DNA of 64,000 nt, taken from the NCBI RefSeq assembly GCF_013359945.1, contig NZ_JABWCS010000215.1, positions 160,916-224,915 on the forward strand, read 5' to 3'. Of this stretch, positions 40,286-47,991 are shown one piece after another. This stretch comes from Paenibacillus agri (lineage in GTDB: Bacteria; Bacillota; Bacilli; Paenibacillales; Paenibacillaceae). A program made the position numbers and the translations under genes. The notes below the pieces were generated by a model. That model had not been told where the DNA came from and ran no database searches. It saw only the letters and a list, made by a program, of their open reading frames with translations. How positions within the stretch are numbered: position 1 is the stretch's first letter; every line of letters begins with the position of its first letter.

Positions 40286-42106
40286 ATGAAAGGCCGTGAT
40301 GACTTGGTCCTATTAAATAATATCCAATATAAAACAGCCGCCTTCCTCTTTGCTGGTATTGGCGGGGCTACGGCTGGAGCAATGAGATCAACGGTCGAAT
40401 ATGGCGGCAAAGTATATAAGTTCAAAGTGCTGTGTTCGATCGACAACGATCCGGTTGCCTGTCGGAATCATGATTTGATCTGCGGAGAGAAAACGTCCGT
40501 TGTCATGGATCTGTTCCAGCGTTGGCAGTATGAAGCCTGGCACGGCCATGAGCCACCAGAAGGTTGGAGAGAAACAACACCATGGGATATCTGGCTGGCA
40601 TTTAAGGAACAGGTGCCATTCTTCCTATTTCTCTCGCCACCTTGTAAGGGACTCAGTGGGCTGTTGCCGTCTGATAAGGCAGCTTCAGCTCAGTATCAGG
40701 CGCTCAATTTTTTGACAGTTCATGGGCTTGAGATGGCCCTGCGGGCTTGCCTAGAATACGGCGGTGCCATCCCAGCAGTCATTCAATTGGAGAACGTGCC
40801 GAGGATCACCAGCCGGGGCAAGCCTTTATTGAAGCAGATTCTAAAGATGCTCAAGAAATTCGGATACGAGGTAAGTATCCGTTCTGATCACAACTTGGGT
40901 AGCATTGGCGGTCTTGGGCAAAACCGAGTCCGTTTTCTCCTTAAAGCCCGCGATCCGAAGCAGATTCCAAATGTGATTTATTACCCTGAGCATAAACCAT
41001 TAAGAAGCATTGGAGATGTGATCGGAACACTGCCGTCCCCCGGAGATGTTGTAGCAGGCGGACCACTGCACAGACTTCCCCGGCTTCAGTGGAAGACTTG
41101 GATGCGGCTGGCCCTTATCTCCGCCGGCGGAGATTGGCGAGATCTGAACAAGGTCGATTGGCAGAACCTACGCGTTGTTCATGAGCCTCGACGCGGAGCT
41201 TACGAGGTGGCGGATTGGAATGAGCCTAGTAGGGCAGTGACAAGCACAGCGGGACCCGGCAGGAGCAACGGGGTAACGGCCGTTTCGGATCCTCGCCTAC
41301 AGATCAACGGCGAAGGAAAGACAAATATCCTGCGGATACAGTCCGTAGATGAACCTTCCTCCTGTGTAACTGGTGCTGCCGGTCCGCACCAAGGTGGAGC
41401 CAGTATTGCTGACCCTGCACTGAAAGAACGTCCCGGCCGTCATCCGGCAGCATACCGGGTAGTACGTGCAGATGAGGTGGCGCCATGTGTGACAGGTACT
41501 CGATTTGGCAGCGGTGCTATTGCTGTTGCTGATCCAAGTGTTCCGGAACGCCCAGGGAGATATACCGATCAGTATCGGGTGCAGTTGACGGGTGGACCAG
41601 CGGCAACGGTAACGGGTTCCACGGATGTACAGAATGGGGCGCAACTAATTGCAGATCCTTCATTAAAATGTGCTCCACGTGCAGATAGCTACGGTGTCCA
41701 AGACTGGAACCAGCCAGCCAAGACAGTGATTGGTAGCGCCGATATCCATGCGGCTGCCGCAGCGGTAGCTGATCCACGGATCCCGGCAGACAACGAACAG
41801 GGGGTTTGGGTGATCATCGCCCAAGATGGTACTTGGCACCGTCCGCTTACCACTTATGAGCTTGCCATGCTACAGAACTTCCCAACGCATTTGCCGGACG
41901 GCAGACCATTCCAGCTCGAGGGATGCAGTGACGCTAAGGCCCGGGAATACATCGGTAATGCTGTTCCTCCGGCAGCTGAAGAGGAGATGGGAAACGTCAT
42001 TCTGATGGCAGCAGCGGAAGCAGAGGCGGGGATATCCTTCCAACTTAGTTGGAACTCGGTTTGGGTGGTACCAGAGGATGAACGCCAGCCGGTAGTGTTG
42101 CAATAA
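40286..42106 (+). CDS. DNA (cytosine-5) methyltransferase
   Basis: A 606-residue C5 methyltransferase. Motif I FAGIGGATAGAM, motif IV with catalytic Cys SPPCKGLSG, motif VI ENVPRI, motif VIII QNRVRFLL, and a C-terminal GNAVPP (motif X). Between VIII and X lies an unusual block of five ~40-residue repeats (consensus EPxxxVTG...GAxxVADPR). Likely protects phage DNA from restriction. Start is uncertain: ATG at 40286 has only a weak ribosome site. Confidence 0.92.
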   Translation: MKGRDDLVLLNNIQYKTAAFLFAGIGGATAGAMRSTVEYGGKVYKFKVLCSIDNDPVACRNHDLICGEKTSVVMDLFQRWQYEAWHGHEPPEGWRETTPWDIWLAFKEQVPFFLFLSPPCKGLSGLLPSDKAASAQYQALNFLTVHGLEMALRACLEYGGAIPAVIQLENVPRITSRGKPLLKQILKMLKKFGYEVSIRSDHNLGSIGGLGQNRVRFLLKARDPKQIPNVIYYPEHKPLRSIGDVIGTLPSPGDVVAGGPLHRLPRLQWKTWMRLALISAGGDWRDLNKVDWQNLRVVHEPRRGAYEVADWNEPSRAVTSTAGPGRSNGVTAVSDPRLQINGEGKTNILRIQSVDEPSSCVTGAAGPHQGGASIADPALKERPGRHPAAYRVVRADEVAPCVTGTRFGSGAIAVADPSVPERPGRYTDQYRVQLTGGPAATVTGSTDVQNGAQLIADPSLKCAPRADSYGVQDWNQPAKTVIGSADIHAAAAAVADPRIPADNEQGVWVIIAQDGTWHRPLTTYELAMLQNFPTHLPDGRPFQLEGCSDAKAREYIGNAVPPAAEEEMGNVILMAAAEAEAGISFQLSWNSVWVVPEDERQPVVLQ

Positions 42107-42114
42107 TTAAGCCT

Positions 42115-42207
42115 GTGATTGGTATTTGCACCGCTAAGGCCTTAGCTCATCCGGTCTACCGCATTAATGGCACTGATAGCCTGGACCACCTGTACCTGTA
42201 CCGTTAG
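42115..42207 (+). CDS. Possible 30-aa ORF
   Basis: GTG-initiated ORF encoding MIGICTAKALAHPVYRINGT..., ending LYLYR. Residue composition looks protein-like, but the ribosome site is poor. It could be a remnant of a longer gene after the methyltransferase. Confidence 0.25.
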   Translation: MIGICTAKALAHPVYRINGTDSLDHLYLYR

Positions 42208-42258
42208 GACAGCCGCCTTAGGCGTCAAGGTGGTGGACGAGGAAGGGGGAAGTTCATT

Positions 42259-42441
42259 TTAACCCCACCCGTTCAGTAGCATAAGCGAATGTAACTTATG
42301 AGCTAATTTATGCTCAAGTTTTGGGTCATCTGCAATTAATAGCTTAGCGATAAGCCATTCAATATACAGATCGGTGTATTCCGGGAACTCCACGATAAAG
42401 GCATAGAAGTAGCGGCGAGAAAGATTGTTCGATTGATTCAT
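42259..42441 (-). CDS. Minus-strand phage hypothetical protein, 60 aa
   Basis: MNQSNNLSRRYFYAFIVEFP..., helical, starts behind GGAGG. A likely own promoter (minus strand TTTAAG-N18-TATAAA, about 42500-42470) precedes it. A second moron-like gene against the general direction. Function unknown. Confidence 0.65.
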   Translation of the reverse strand: MNQSNNLSRRYFYAFIVEFPEYTDLYIEWLIAKLLIADDPKLEHKLAHKLHSLMLLNGWG

Positions 42442-42612
42442 TTGAGGTAACCTCCGGGATTTTTATTTGCCATTTTGGCTTGGTTTCTTTATACGAGAAA
42501 TTAATAGATTTCTTAAATAAGACCAAGAAAAATATTGATTTACCGTTCTTCACACTAACTATCGTTTTATGGGGCAAAATTGATGCGATTTTTTTGGGAA
42601 GGAGAAAAATTT

Positions 42613-42732
42613 ATGTTCAGATTGTTGGATGCAGTAGATTACCACCTCTATGTACTTCAACGATATACTCCTGACTCTCGCACAGTTTTTCATACAAAAA
42701 ATTTAGAAAACAATCGAGCATCTTTATTTTAG
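42613..42732 (+). CDS. Small phage ORF, 39 aa
   Basis: MFRLLDAVDYHLYVLQRYTP... ending NNRASLF, behind a strong GGAAGGAG ribosome site eight bases before ATG. Located in the otherwise empty 310-bp, AT-rich gap 42442-42751. No family known. Confidence 0.5.
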   Translation: MFRLLDAVDYHLYVLQRYTPDSRTVFHTKNLENNRASLF

Positions 42733-42751
42733 ACCCAAGGAGGGAACAGAC

Positions 42752-43276
42752 ATGAACCACTGGTTTTATATCACACCTGAAGAGTACGAGCAGGCTGCAG
42801 CAATAGGAATTGATTCCGAAAACTTGAATCGCCGTGTCCGGCTATTGGGCTGGGATAAATCAAGGGCCCTGACTACTCCCCTCGGCATAAAGACAAATCG
42901 GAACCATTGGTCTGAAATGGCGAGTCAAAACGGAATTGGATATTACACTTTCATGAATCGCATAAACAACCTGGGTTGGGATGAAGAGAAAGCAGCCACC
43001 ACACCTTTACAGGATCGGAAAACTGCGGCAGCTCATGCTACTGAAAAGGGGAGAAAGTTCCCTGTAGAACTCCTTCGACTGGCTGAACAGAACGGCATTG
43101 CTTACCACACAATGCGCGCCAGAATCAATAAAGGGTGGGATCCGCAAGAAGCAGCGACCATGGCGGTTGGCTCTCACAGCGATGCTGGGAAGCTCGGGAA
43201 AGCTGCTGTCATTGATAAATATGGGGACTGGAATAGGTTCTCTTTCAAAGATCATATAACAACTACTCGAGCATAA
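42752..43276 (+). CDS. Phage protein with three GWD-type HTH-like repeats
   Basis: A 174-residue protein with a repeated ~45-residue unit ending RVRLLGWDKSRALTTP, RINNLGWDEEKAATTP and RINKGWDPQEAATMAV, each preceded by an 'NGI.Y.TF' helix in units 2 and 3. The unit resembles small DNA-binding repeats found in phage nucleases and regulators. Ribosome site AAGGAGGG. Function not known. Confidence 0.65.
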   Translation: MNHWFYITPEEYEQAAAIGIDSENLNRRVRLLGWDKSRALTTPLGIKTNRNHWSEMASQNGIGYYTFMNRINNLGWDEEKAATTPLQDRKTAAAHATEKGRKFPVELLRLAEQNGIAYHTMRARINKGWDPQEAATMAVGSHSDAGKLGKAAVIDKYGDWNRFSFKDHITTTRA

Positions 43277-43297
43277 CCCCTATAAGGAGAGATAAGC

Positions 43298-43687
43298 ATG
43301 AGCGATCAAACAAAAGGCCTTTATAACAAATACCAGATCATTAATCGGGAAACAGGACAGGAGGCAGATGGTCAGTTTTTCGTTCTCAAGCCTGCTACTG
43401 ATCCAGCAGCTCGTGCAGCTCTGGTGACATACGCTGAGGCAACGAGCAATGAGCAGTTGGGGATTGATATTTTGAACTGGGTATCCAGCCTACCGAAGCT
43501 AGCGAAATGCGACTGGTGCGACACTGACGTAAAGGGAGAGACAGAATTGACGCATCCTCATATGTTTGACATGGCAATTGGAGGGCGGATGTGTCGTAAC
43601 TGCTGGGAGCATGACCGCGAGGTGTACAAGGGTTCATATGGCGAGGATATCGGGGAGTTCAAGCCAATCAAGGGGGTGCAAGCATGA
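43298..43687 (+). CDS. Phage hypothetical protein with zinc knuckles
   Basis: A 129-residue protein: N-terminal domain (KYQIINRETGQEADGQFFVL) followed by two Cys pairs CDWCD and CRNCW that probably bind zinc. A recurrent architecture in Firmicute siphophages. Ribosome site AAGGAG; 4-bp overlap with the ASCH gene. Confidence 0.65.
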   Translation: MSDQTKGLYNKYQIINRETGQEADGQFFVLKPATDPAARAALVTYAEATSNEQLGIDILNWVSSLPKLAKCDWCDTDVKGETELTHPHMFDMAIGGRMCRNCWEHDREVYKGSYGEDIGEFKPIKGVQA

Positions 43688-44142
43688 AAGCCATAACCAT
43701 TATACAGCCCTGGGCGACACTGATCGCTGTTGGGGAGAAGCAGTTTGAAACACGCAGTTGGTCCACGAAGCACCGCGGCGAGCTGGCAATTCACGCGGGG
43801 ATGAAGATCGATAAGGATGCCTGCCAAGAGTCGGAGATCCGCGCAGCACTGGAGCGACACGGATACACGGTAGATAACCTTCCTACTGGAGCTGTGGTGG
43901 CAACATGTGATTTAGCGAATGTTTATCCAATCACTCATCACTTTGAATATTCAGGTGAGGCTGCTTCAATAAACGCCGAAGGAGTAATTGAGGAAATATT
44001 CGAGGGTAAGGAGTACGCTTTTGGATGGTATGAGGTAGGTCGCTACGCATGGGGACTGCATGCGGTACGCCGGCTGCCGGAGCCAGTTTCAGCGAAAGGA
44101 CAGCAGGGATTGTGGAATTGGGAAGGGGTAAACGAATCATGA
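43684..44142 (+). CDS. ASCH domain protein
   Basis: A 152-residue protein with the ASCH/PUA-like RNA- or nucleoside-binding fold: IIQPWATLIAVGEKQFETRS, HRGELAIHAG near the N-terminus and WGLHAVRRLPEPV near the end. Some family members are nucleases or amidohydrolases; the phage role is not known. Confidence 0.88.
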   Translation: MKAITIIQPWATLIAVGEKQFETRSWSTKHRGELAIHAGMKIDKDACQESEIRAALERHGYTVDNLPTGAVVATCDLANVYPITHHFEYSGEAASINAEGVIEEIFEGKEYAFGWYEVGRYAWGLHAVRRLPEPVSAKGQQGLWNWEGVNES

Positions 44143-44318
44143 CAGTAGATTATTCCAAAGTCACAAATGTTGAGTGGACCCCTGAGCAGTTGGCAGAACA
44201 CCTTCGGCGGATTGGAGCAGATAAAGTTCCAGCCAAGCCAAAGACTAATACAAGTATTACGGCTCCACAGCAACATCAGGGCAGCAGCCATTATTCTCGC
44301 CGTGGCGGGGAGTGGTAA
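44139..44318 (+). CDS. Phage hypothetical protein, 59 aa
   Basis: MTVDYSKVTNVEWTPEQLAE..., with a Ser/Gln/His-rich disordered tail. Start overlaps the ASCH stop by 4 bp behind GGAAGGGG. Function unknown. Confidence 0.55.
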   Translation: MTVDYSKVTNVEWTPEQLAEHLRRIGADKVPAKPKTNTSITAPQQHQGSSHYSRRGGEW

Positions 44319-44330
44319 TAGACATGCAAA

Positions 44331-44361
44331 GACCCCCATATCCTTGGCCGGGGCGGGGGTC
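44331..44361 (+). terminator. Strong hairpin before the late regulator
   Basis: GACCCCC (44331-44337) pairs with GGGGGTC (44355-44361) with a GC-rich loop; no T-run on the plus strand. Could pause early transcription or be an antitermination target. Confidence 0.45.
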
Positions 44362-44422
44362 AATGTAGCAAATCATTCCTCTTGACATTATAACATGACA
44401 AAGGGGAATGAGGGGAATGGCG

Positions 44423-44908
44423 ATGGTATATAAACAGAATGAACTATTTCCGACAGCAGATGAAGACGAATTGGAGCGGACGAAATTCCTTCTCGGAAAA
44501 TATAAGAGCATGATGTTATTAATAGCGGATTATGAGGAGAACACTGCGGATCTCCAGCAGGTCGGGATTGATGGGGAAGTGGCCCGCCGAATAGACCAAG
44601 ATGCCCTGCAAGCGGACAAGACTGCCAACGCAGTCATTCTGATGGAAAAGCAGAGATGGGTTTATGAACAGTACCGGCTGTACACAAGCACCATCCTGCG
44701 GGCAGTAGGATTGATTCAAGACGAAGATGCGAAGGGAGCTGTCCAGCACAGATTTATTGAGGGCCATATGTTCAAGGAGACGGTGTTGTTCTTCAGACAT
44801 GGAATGAGTGACAGCACGATTCGGCGCAAGATTGCCGAAGGGACAGAGAGCGTGGCGAACACCTTGAAGCTCATGGGATTCTTTGAGCGAGATAATGCGG
44901 AATTTTGA
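44423..44908 (+). CDS. ArpU-type late transcription regulator
   Basis: A 161-residue protein with the C-terminal sigma-factor-like HTH 'FKETVLFFRHGMSDSTIRRK IAEG' typical of ArpU/phage late-gene regulators. N-terminus coiled. Three in-frame ATGs exist (44408, 44417, 44423); the last has the best AGGGG spacing. It stands directly upstream of the presumed late promoter. Confidence 0.8.
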   Translation: MVYKQNELFPTADEDELERTKFLLGKYKSMMLLIADYEENTADLQQVGIDGEVARRIDQDALQADKTANAVILMEKQRWVYEQYRLYTSTILRAVGLIQDEDAKGAVQHRFIEGHMFKETVLFFRHGMSDSTIRRKIAEGTESVANTLKLMGFFERDNAEF

Positions 44909-44916
44909 CTGCAAAG

Positions 44917-44982
44917 TGACGCAAATGCGGCGAAACATGACCTCATATTGAACACCATATGACGCATTTTCCGTGCTATATT
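44917..44982 (+). promoter_or_regulatory. Candidate late promoter with paired TGACGCA boxes
   Basis: TGACGCAAATGC at 44917 and TGACGCATTTTC at 44960 are direct repeats 43 bp apart; the second lies near the -35 position of TATATT (44977-44982). Probably bound by the ArpU-type regulator to switch on packaging and structural genes. Confidence 0.6.
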
Positions 44983-44999
44983 GGTAATGTGGAAATCAG

Positions 45000-45067
45000 G
45001 CGAGAGTGACACGCACGGCTGCAACAATGCAGCATTAACCGAGGCGTACCTCCTCTCGCTTTTCTAT
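45000..45067 (+). terminator. Leader hairpin with T-run after the late promoter
   Basis: GCGAGAG (45000-45006) pairs with CTCTCGC (45053-45059), inner hairpin GCTGCA/TGCAGC (45018-45023/45028-45033), then TTTTC. It looks like a terminator or attenuator about 20 nt into the late transcript. The following 45068-45430 holds no convincing gene. Confidence 0.65.
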
Positions 45068-45430
45068 TTACTCCGTTCTTGAGGGTTTGTCATTCCCTTG
45101 TCCCCCTAGAGCCGTGACCACAGCGGTTAAAGTTCGGATCGTGGAGGTTGCCAGCCGCCTGAGTAAGTGCTGGTTTATCAAATAAGTGAGAAAACAGTAG
45201 AGAATCTATGATTTACAGGGGCGCAATTGCTTTGATCGGGTTCAGTGGTTTTGACTCCGATTTCTCCAGGTCAGTAAAATGGTCTTGTTCTCCATTGTAA
45301 CTATGGAGGTAAAGATTTTAAGCAAAGAGCGTAGCGCATTTGCTGCGGACGCTTTGCGGACGCCATTCTTTTCTTTTGCGTTGCAGGAATTTAATCCCGT
45401 TTGTCGAAATTCAGTGGCAGGGGGTGTTTT

Positions 45431-45679
45431 ATGGATATTATTGGTGATTCATTCAAAAACTCGATGAACGCGATGTCTATGGCCATGATTGAAACATTGC
45501 TGCTTTACATCGCTTTGCCGCTTGTTATAGCAGCAATCGTTTTGAGAGGTATTTTCCGTTTACGAGGGCGGGCATTCAACATCAGTTTTGGAATCGCAGC
45601 AATAGCATGTGCTTATTTCTTTATTTATCACGGAATTCCGTATTATGAAGCAGTTTATGACAGGAAGCTCGTACAATAA
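45431..45679 (+). CDS. Phage small two-TM membrane protein
   Basis: An 82-residue protein with hydrophobic segments at about 18-38 and 50-66 and a basic loop (RGIFRLRGRAF). Start behind AGGGGGTG. Could be a holin-like or accessory membrane protein, but position before the terminase argues against the lysis cassette. Confidence 0.6.
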   Translation: MDIIGDSFKNSMNAMSMAMIETLLLYIALPLVIAAIVLRGIFRLRGRAFNISFGIAAIACAYFFIYHGIPYYEAVYDRKLVQ

Positions 45680-45735
45680 TACATATTCTGAAGTCGCTCA
45701 TTATTGGGCGGCTTTTTTGTTTGGAGGAATTGATT

Positions 45736-45876
45736 TTGAAGAAGAAACAACAGCAGCAGAGGTTAAAAGGCCCGCCTCAGCAGCCACAGAAGTGTAAAGG
45801 TTGTATATGGGGTCGATGGGAGCAATCAGCACAGTTTTGTTCTAGGGTGAAATGCCAGAAGGGAAAATCTTCCTAG
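45736..45876 (+). CDS. Small Cys-rich phage protein, 46 aa
   Basis: Starts with TTG behind TTGGAGGAAT; lysine/glutamine-rich N-terminus and a four-Cys knuckle CKGCIWGRWEQSAQFCSRVK with a further Cys. Probably zinc-binding. Such minis occur repeatedly upstream of phage terminases. Confidence 0.65.
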   Translation: MKKKQQQQRLKGPPQQPQKCKGCIWGRWEQSAQFCSRVKCQKGKSS

Positions 45877-45910
45877 ATGTCGAAATGTGAAGTAAAGGGA
45901 GGGGGATTAT

Positions 45911-46069
45911 ATGCAAAATGAAAAGTGTAGCGAGTGCGGTTCAAAGAACCTGAAGACTGAGGAGATTGGAGTAAAGACCGGCAATGCTGGTACTTTAACA
46001 CGAATGAGAATCACTTGTGAAGAATGTGGTCACGAAAGAACGACTGGAATTATTGGAAGTGAACAATAG
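45911..46069 (+). CDS. Small zinc-ribbon phage protein, 52 aa
   Basis: MQNEKCSECGSKNLKTEEIG ... CEECGHERTTG: two CxxC knuckles in classic zinc-ribbon spacing. Start behind AAAGGGAGGGGG; terminator directly after the stop. Confidence 0.75.
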   Translation: MQNEKCSECGSKNLKTEEIGVKTGNAGTLTRMRITCEECGHERTTGIIGSEQ

Positions 46070-46087
46070 CACCTTCGGGTGCTTTTT
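46068..46087 (+). terminator. Terminator
   Basis: AGCACC-TTCG-GGTGCT followed by TTTTT, overlapping the stop codon of the zinc-ribbon gene. Confidence 0.85.
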
Positions 46088-46153
46088 CTATACTCGTTTT
46101 AAAGGAAAAAACTTCCTCAACGTCGAATTATGATGTCGAAGGGGGTGATTAAT

Positions 46154-46408
46154 TTGTTGGAAAATCTAATTAAAGCTGGAGAAGAGCTCGAATCACAAGC
46201 TCAGCCGGGATTGTACGGTATTGGAAAGGTCCTATCAGGTGGAGATTTACAAAAATGGACGGCTCGAGTAATCCTCTATCTTGAAAAGCACCATCAAAAT
46301 AGTTCGCTAACCAAGAAGGCGATAGAGCAAACTAAAGGTAATGTGGATTATGGTGAGTATGAGTATTTGCTAGGTCTTCTTAAGGCAATAAAAGAAAATG
46401 AAGAATGA
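46154..46408 (+). CDS. Phage hypothetical protein, 84 aa
   Basis: Helical protein (ENLIKAGEELESQAQPGLYG). A TTG start at 46154 fits the AAGGGGGTGA site; ATGs at 46130/46133 lie upstream of it. Followed by its own terminator, so this small region is a chain of one-gene units. Function unknown. Confidence 0.6.
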   Translation: MLENLIKAGEELESQAQPGLYGIGKVLSGGDLQKWTARVILYLEKHHQNSSLTKKAIEQTKGNVDYGEYEYLLGLLKAIKENEE

Positions 46409-46416
46409 ACGGAATG

Positions 46417-46437
46417 GCACCTTTGGGTGCTTTTTTT
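46417..46437 (+). terminator. Terminator
   Basis: GCACC-TTTG-GGTGC with seven T. Confidence 0.8.
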
Positions 46438-46591
46438 ATGCTTATATATGGCCTTCTGTAATCCGATTTAAGGCATTGTTCCGTTAAGCGTCCGTTTGTG
46501 AGGACAAAGTTGGAGAAGGGCAGGACGGCACGAGCCACGCAGCGTACTGACGGATTACAGCCTGACCCTACAGCAAAACCGACATAACATA

Positions 46592-46622
46592 AAAGTCCCC
46601 CACGGTATACGCAGGGGACTGT
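46592..46622 (-). terminator. Terminator of minus-strand pair
   Basis: AGTCCCC (46594-46600) pairs with GGGGACT (46614-46620); on the minus strand followed by TTTTA. Ends the genes at 46627-47132. The ~155 bp before it (46438-46591) show no gene. Confidence 0.8.
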
Positions 46623-46626
46623 GCTA

Positions 46627-46863
46627 TCATTTTGCATCCATTAGCAATTGAGTGATTGCTGAAAGAAGATCTGGTGCATAGTCAATTTCAAATTCTGGAC
46701 CTGGTCGAGGTGATTTTCCGTGTGGTCGAATGTTAAATCGAAGGCAGGGCTTTCCTGTAAAACCATCTTCAACAAAAGTCACTCTTAGGCTTTCGACGCC
46801 ATTGACCGTCTCTACTTCTATATACTTTTGATTGGATGAGTCAATTTTAATTTCATGGCTCAC
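46627..46863 (-). CDS. Minus-strand phage hypothetical protein, 78 aa
   Basis: Beta-rich protein (EVETVNGVESLRVTFVEDGF, FNIRPHGKSPRPGPEFEIDY). GTG start behind TAGGAGG. Forms a two-gene unit with the upstream minus-strand gene. Function unknown. Confidence 0.6.
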   Translation of the reverse strand: MSHEIKIDSSNQKYIEVETVNGVESLRVTFVEDGFTGKPCLRFNIRPHGKSPRPGPEFEIDYAPDLLSAITQLLMDAK

Positions 46864-46886
46864 TTTAGCTCCTCCTAAGATATGTA

Positions 46887-47132
46887 TTATTCGGCTTCGT
46901 TTCGCACAAAAATTACGCTGTTTCCAAGGTCTACGGACTTAATCTTCCAACCGGCATTTAACCAAGAGTGGGCTTGGGTTCGGCTGGGATGCAGGGTATT
47001 GGCCCACCAAGTTCGATCGTTGTAAGAAGATTCAGGCAGCTTATCTCCGAGAACCTTCTCGATCTCAGAGTATGACATTTGTACCTCAATCTGATTTTTT
47101 AAATAATCTTCAAGACGAAAATATTTACTCAT
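46887..47132 (-). CDS. DUF7662-like phage protein
   Basis: An 81-residue protein with the pattern Y.RLEDYLKNQ...MSYSEIEKVLGDKLPESS...WWANTLHPSRTQAHSWLNAG...VIFVR, seen in small phage, plasmid and host proteins of unknown function. ATG at 47132 behind AAAGGAGG. With its partner, a minus-strand moron-like pair in front of the terminase genes. Confidence 0.7.
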   Translation of the reverse strand: MSKYFRLEDYLKNQIEVQMSYSEIEKVLGDKLPESSYNDRTWWANTLHPSRTQAHSWLNAGWKIKSVDLGNSVIFVRNEAE

Positions 47133-47193
47133 AGGCAACCTCCTTTCTGTTTCCTAAATTATACATCAATCTCCGGGGGTGGTGACATGTAAC

Positions 47194-47991
47194 ATGGCGA
47201 GAGAACGCAGTCCCGAGCGGGACAAAGCAAAACAGATGTGGTTAGAGAGCGGCGGTACCATGAAGTTGGTGGACATCGCCGCCGCCCTTTCTATTGGAGA
47301 AACACAGGTCCGTAAGTGGAAGTCCCAAGATAAATGGGCTACTGAATTGAAAAGTAACGTTACCAATGATTCGAAAGGTAACGTTACTAATCGTGGTGCA
47401 CCCAAAGGTAACAAGAACGCCGTCGGCAACCGAGGCGGTGCTCCTCCAGGAAACCAAAACGCTAAGGGCAACCGAGGCGGCAATGGCGGACCATTCCGCA
47501 ATGACAAGGCCGTGACGCATGGATTCTTCCGTAAGTTCCTTCCAGACGATACAGCCGAGATCTTGGAGGAGCTTGAATCTCGTTCTCCCATTGATATGTT
47601 GTGGGATCAGATCACGATTCAATACGCCGCCATTCTCCGGGCACAGCAGATCATGCATGTTAAGGATCAGGCTGATTTAACCAAGGAATTGAAGAAGTCC
47701 AAGCTGGTGACCACCGAGAAATCAGATAATGAAGAAACAGAGTGGGAGATTCAGTTTGCCTGGGATAAGCACGCGACCTTCTTAACCGCACAGAGTCGGG
47801 CGATGACCACATTGCAGAACCTTATTCGGCAATACGACGATATGTGCCGGCAGGATGGAGCGGATACGGAGCAGGAGTTACGTGTTGAGAAGCTCAAGAA
47901 GGAAATTTCGATTCTTGATAAGAAAGGCGGAAGCGACGGTAGCAAGCCACCTCTTCACATCGTTATTGATTATGGGGATGATTCCTCATGA
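47194..47991 (+). CDS. terS: Terminase small subunit
   Basis: A 265-residue DNA-recognition subunit. N-terminal HTH (DIAAALSIGETQVRKWKSQD) followed by a Gly/Asn/Arg-rich linker (GAPKGNKNAVGNRGGAPPGN) and helical oligomerisation part. Overlaps the large subunit by 4 bp. It selects phage DNA for packaging. Confidence 0.92.
   Translation: MARERSPERDKAKQMWLESGGTMKLVDIAAALSIGETQVRKWKSQDKWATELKSNVTNDSKGNVTNRGAPKGNKNAVGNRGGAPPGNQNAKGNRGGNGGPFRNDKAVTHGFFRKFLPDDTAEILEELESRSPIDMLWDQITIQYAAILRAQQIMHVKDQADLTKELKKSKLVTTEKSDNEETEWEIQFAWDKHATFLTAQSRAMTTLQNLIRQYDDMCRQDGADTEQELRVEKLKKEISILDKKGGSDGSKPPLHIVIDYGDDSS

Noticed and set aside
42480..42674. 64-aa plus-strand ORF
   Set aside because: Poor start context; the better-supported small ORF 42613-42732 lies in a different frame with a strong ribosome site.
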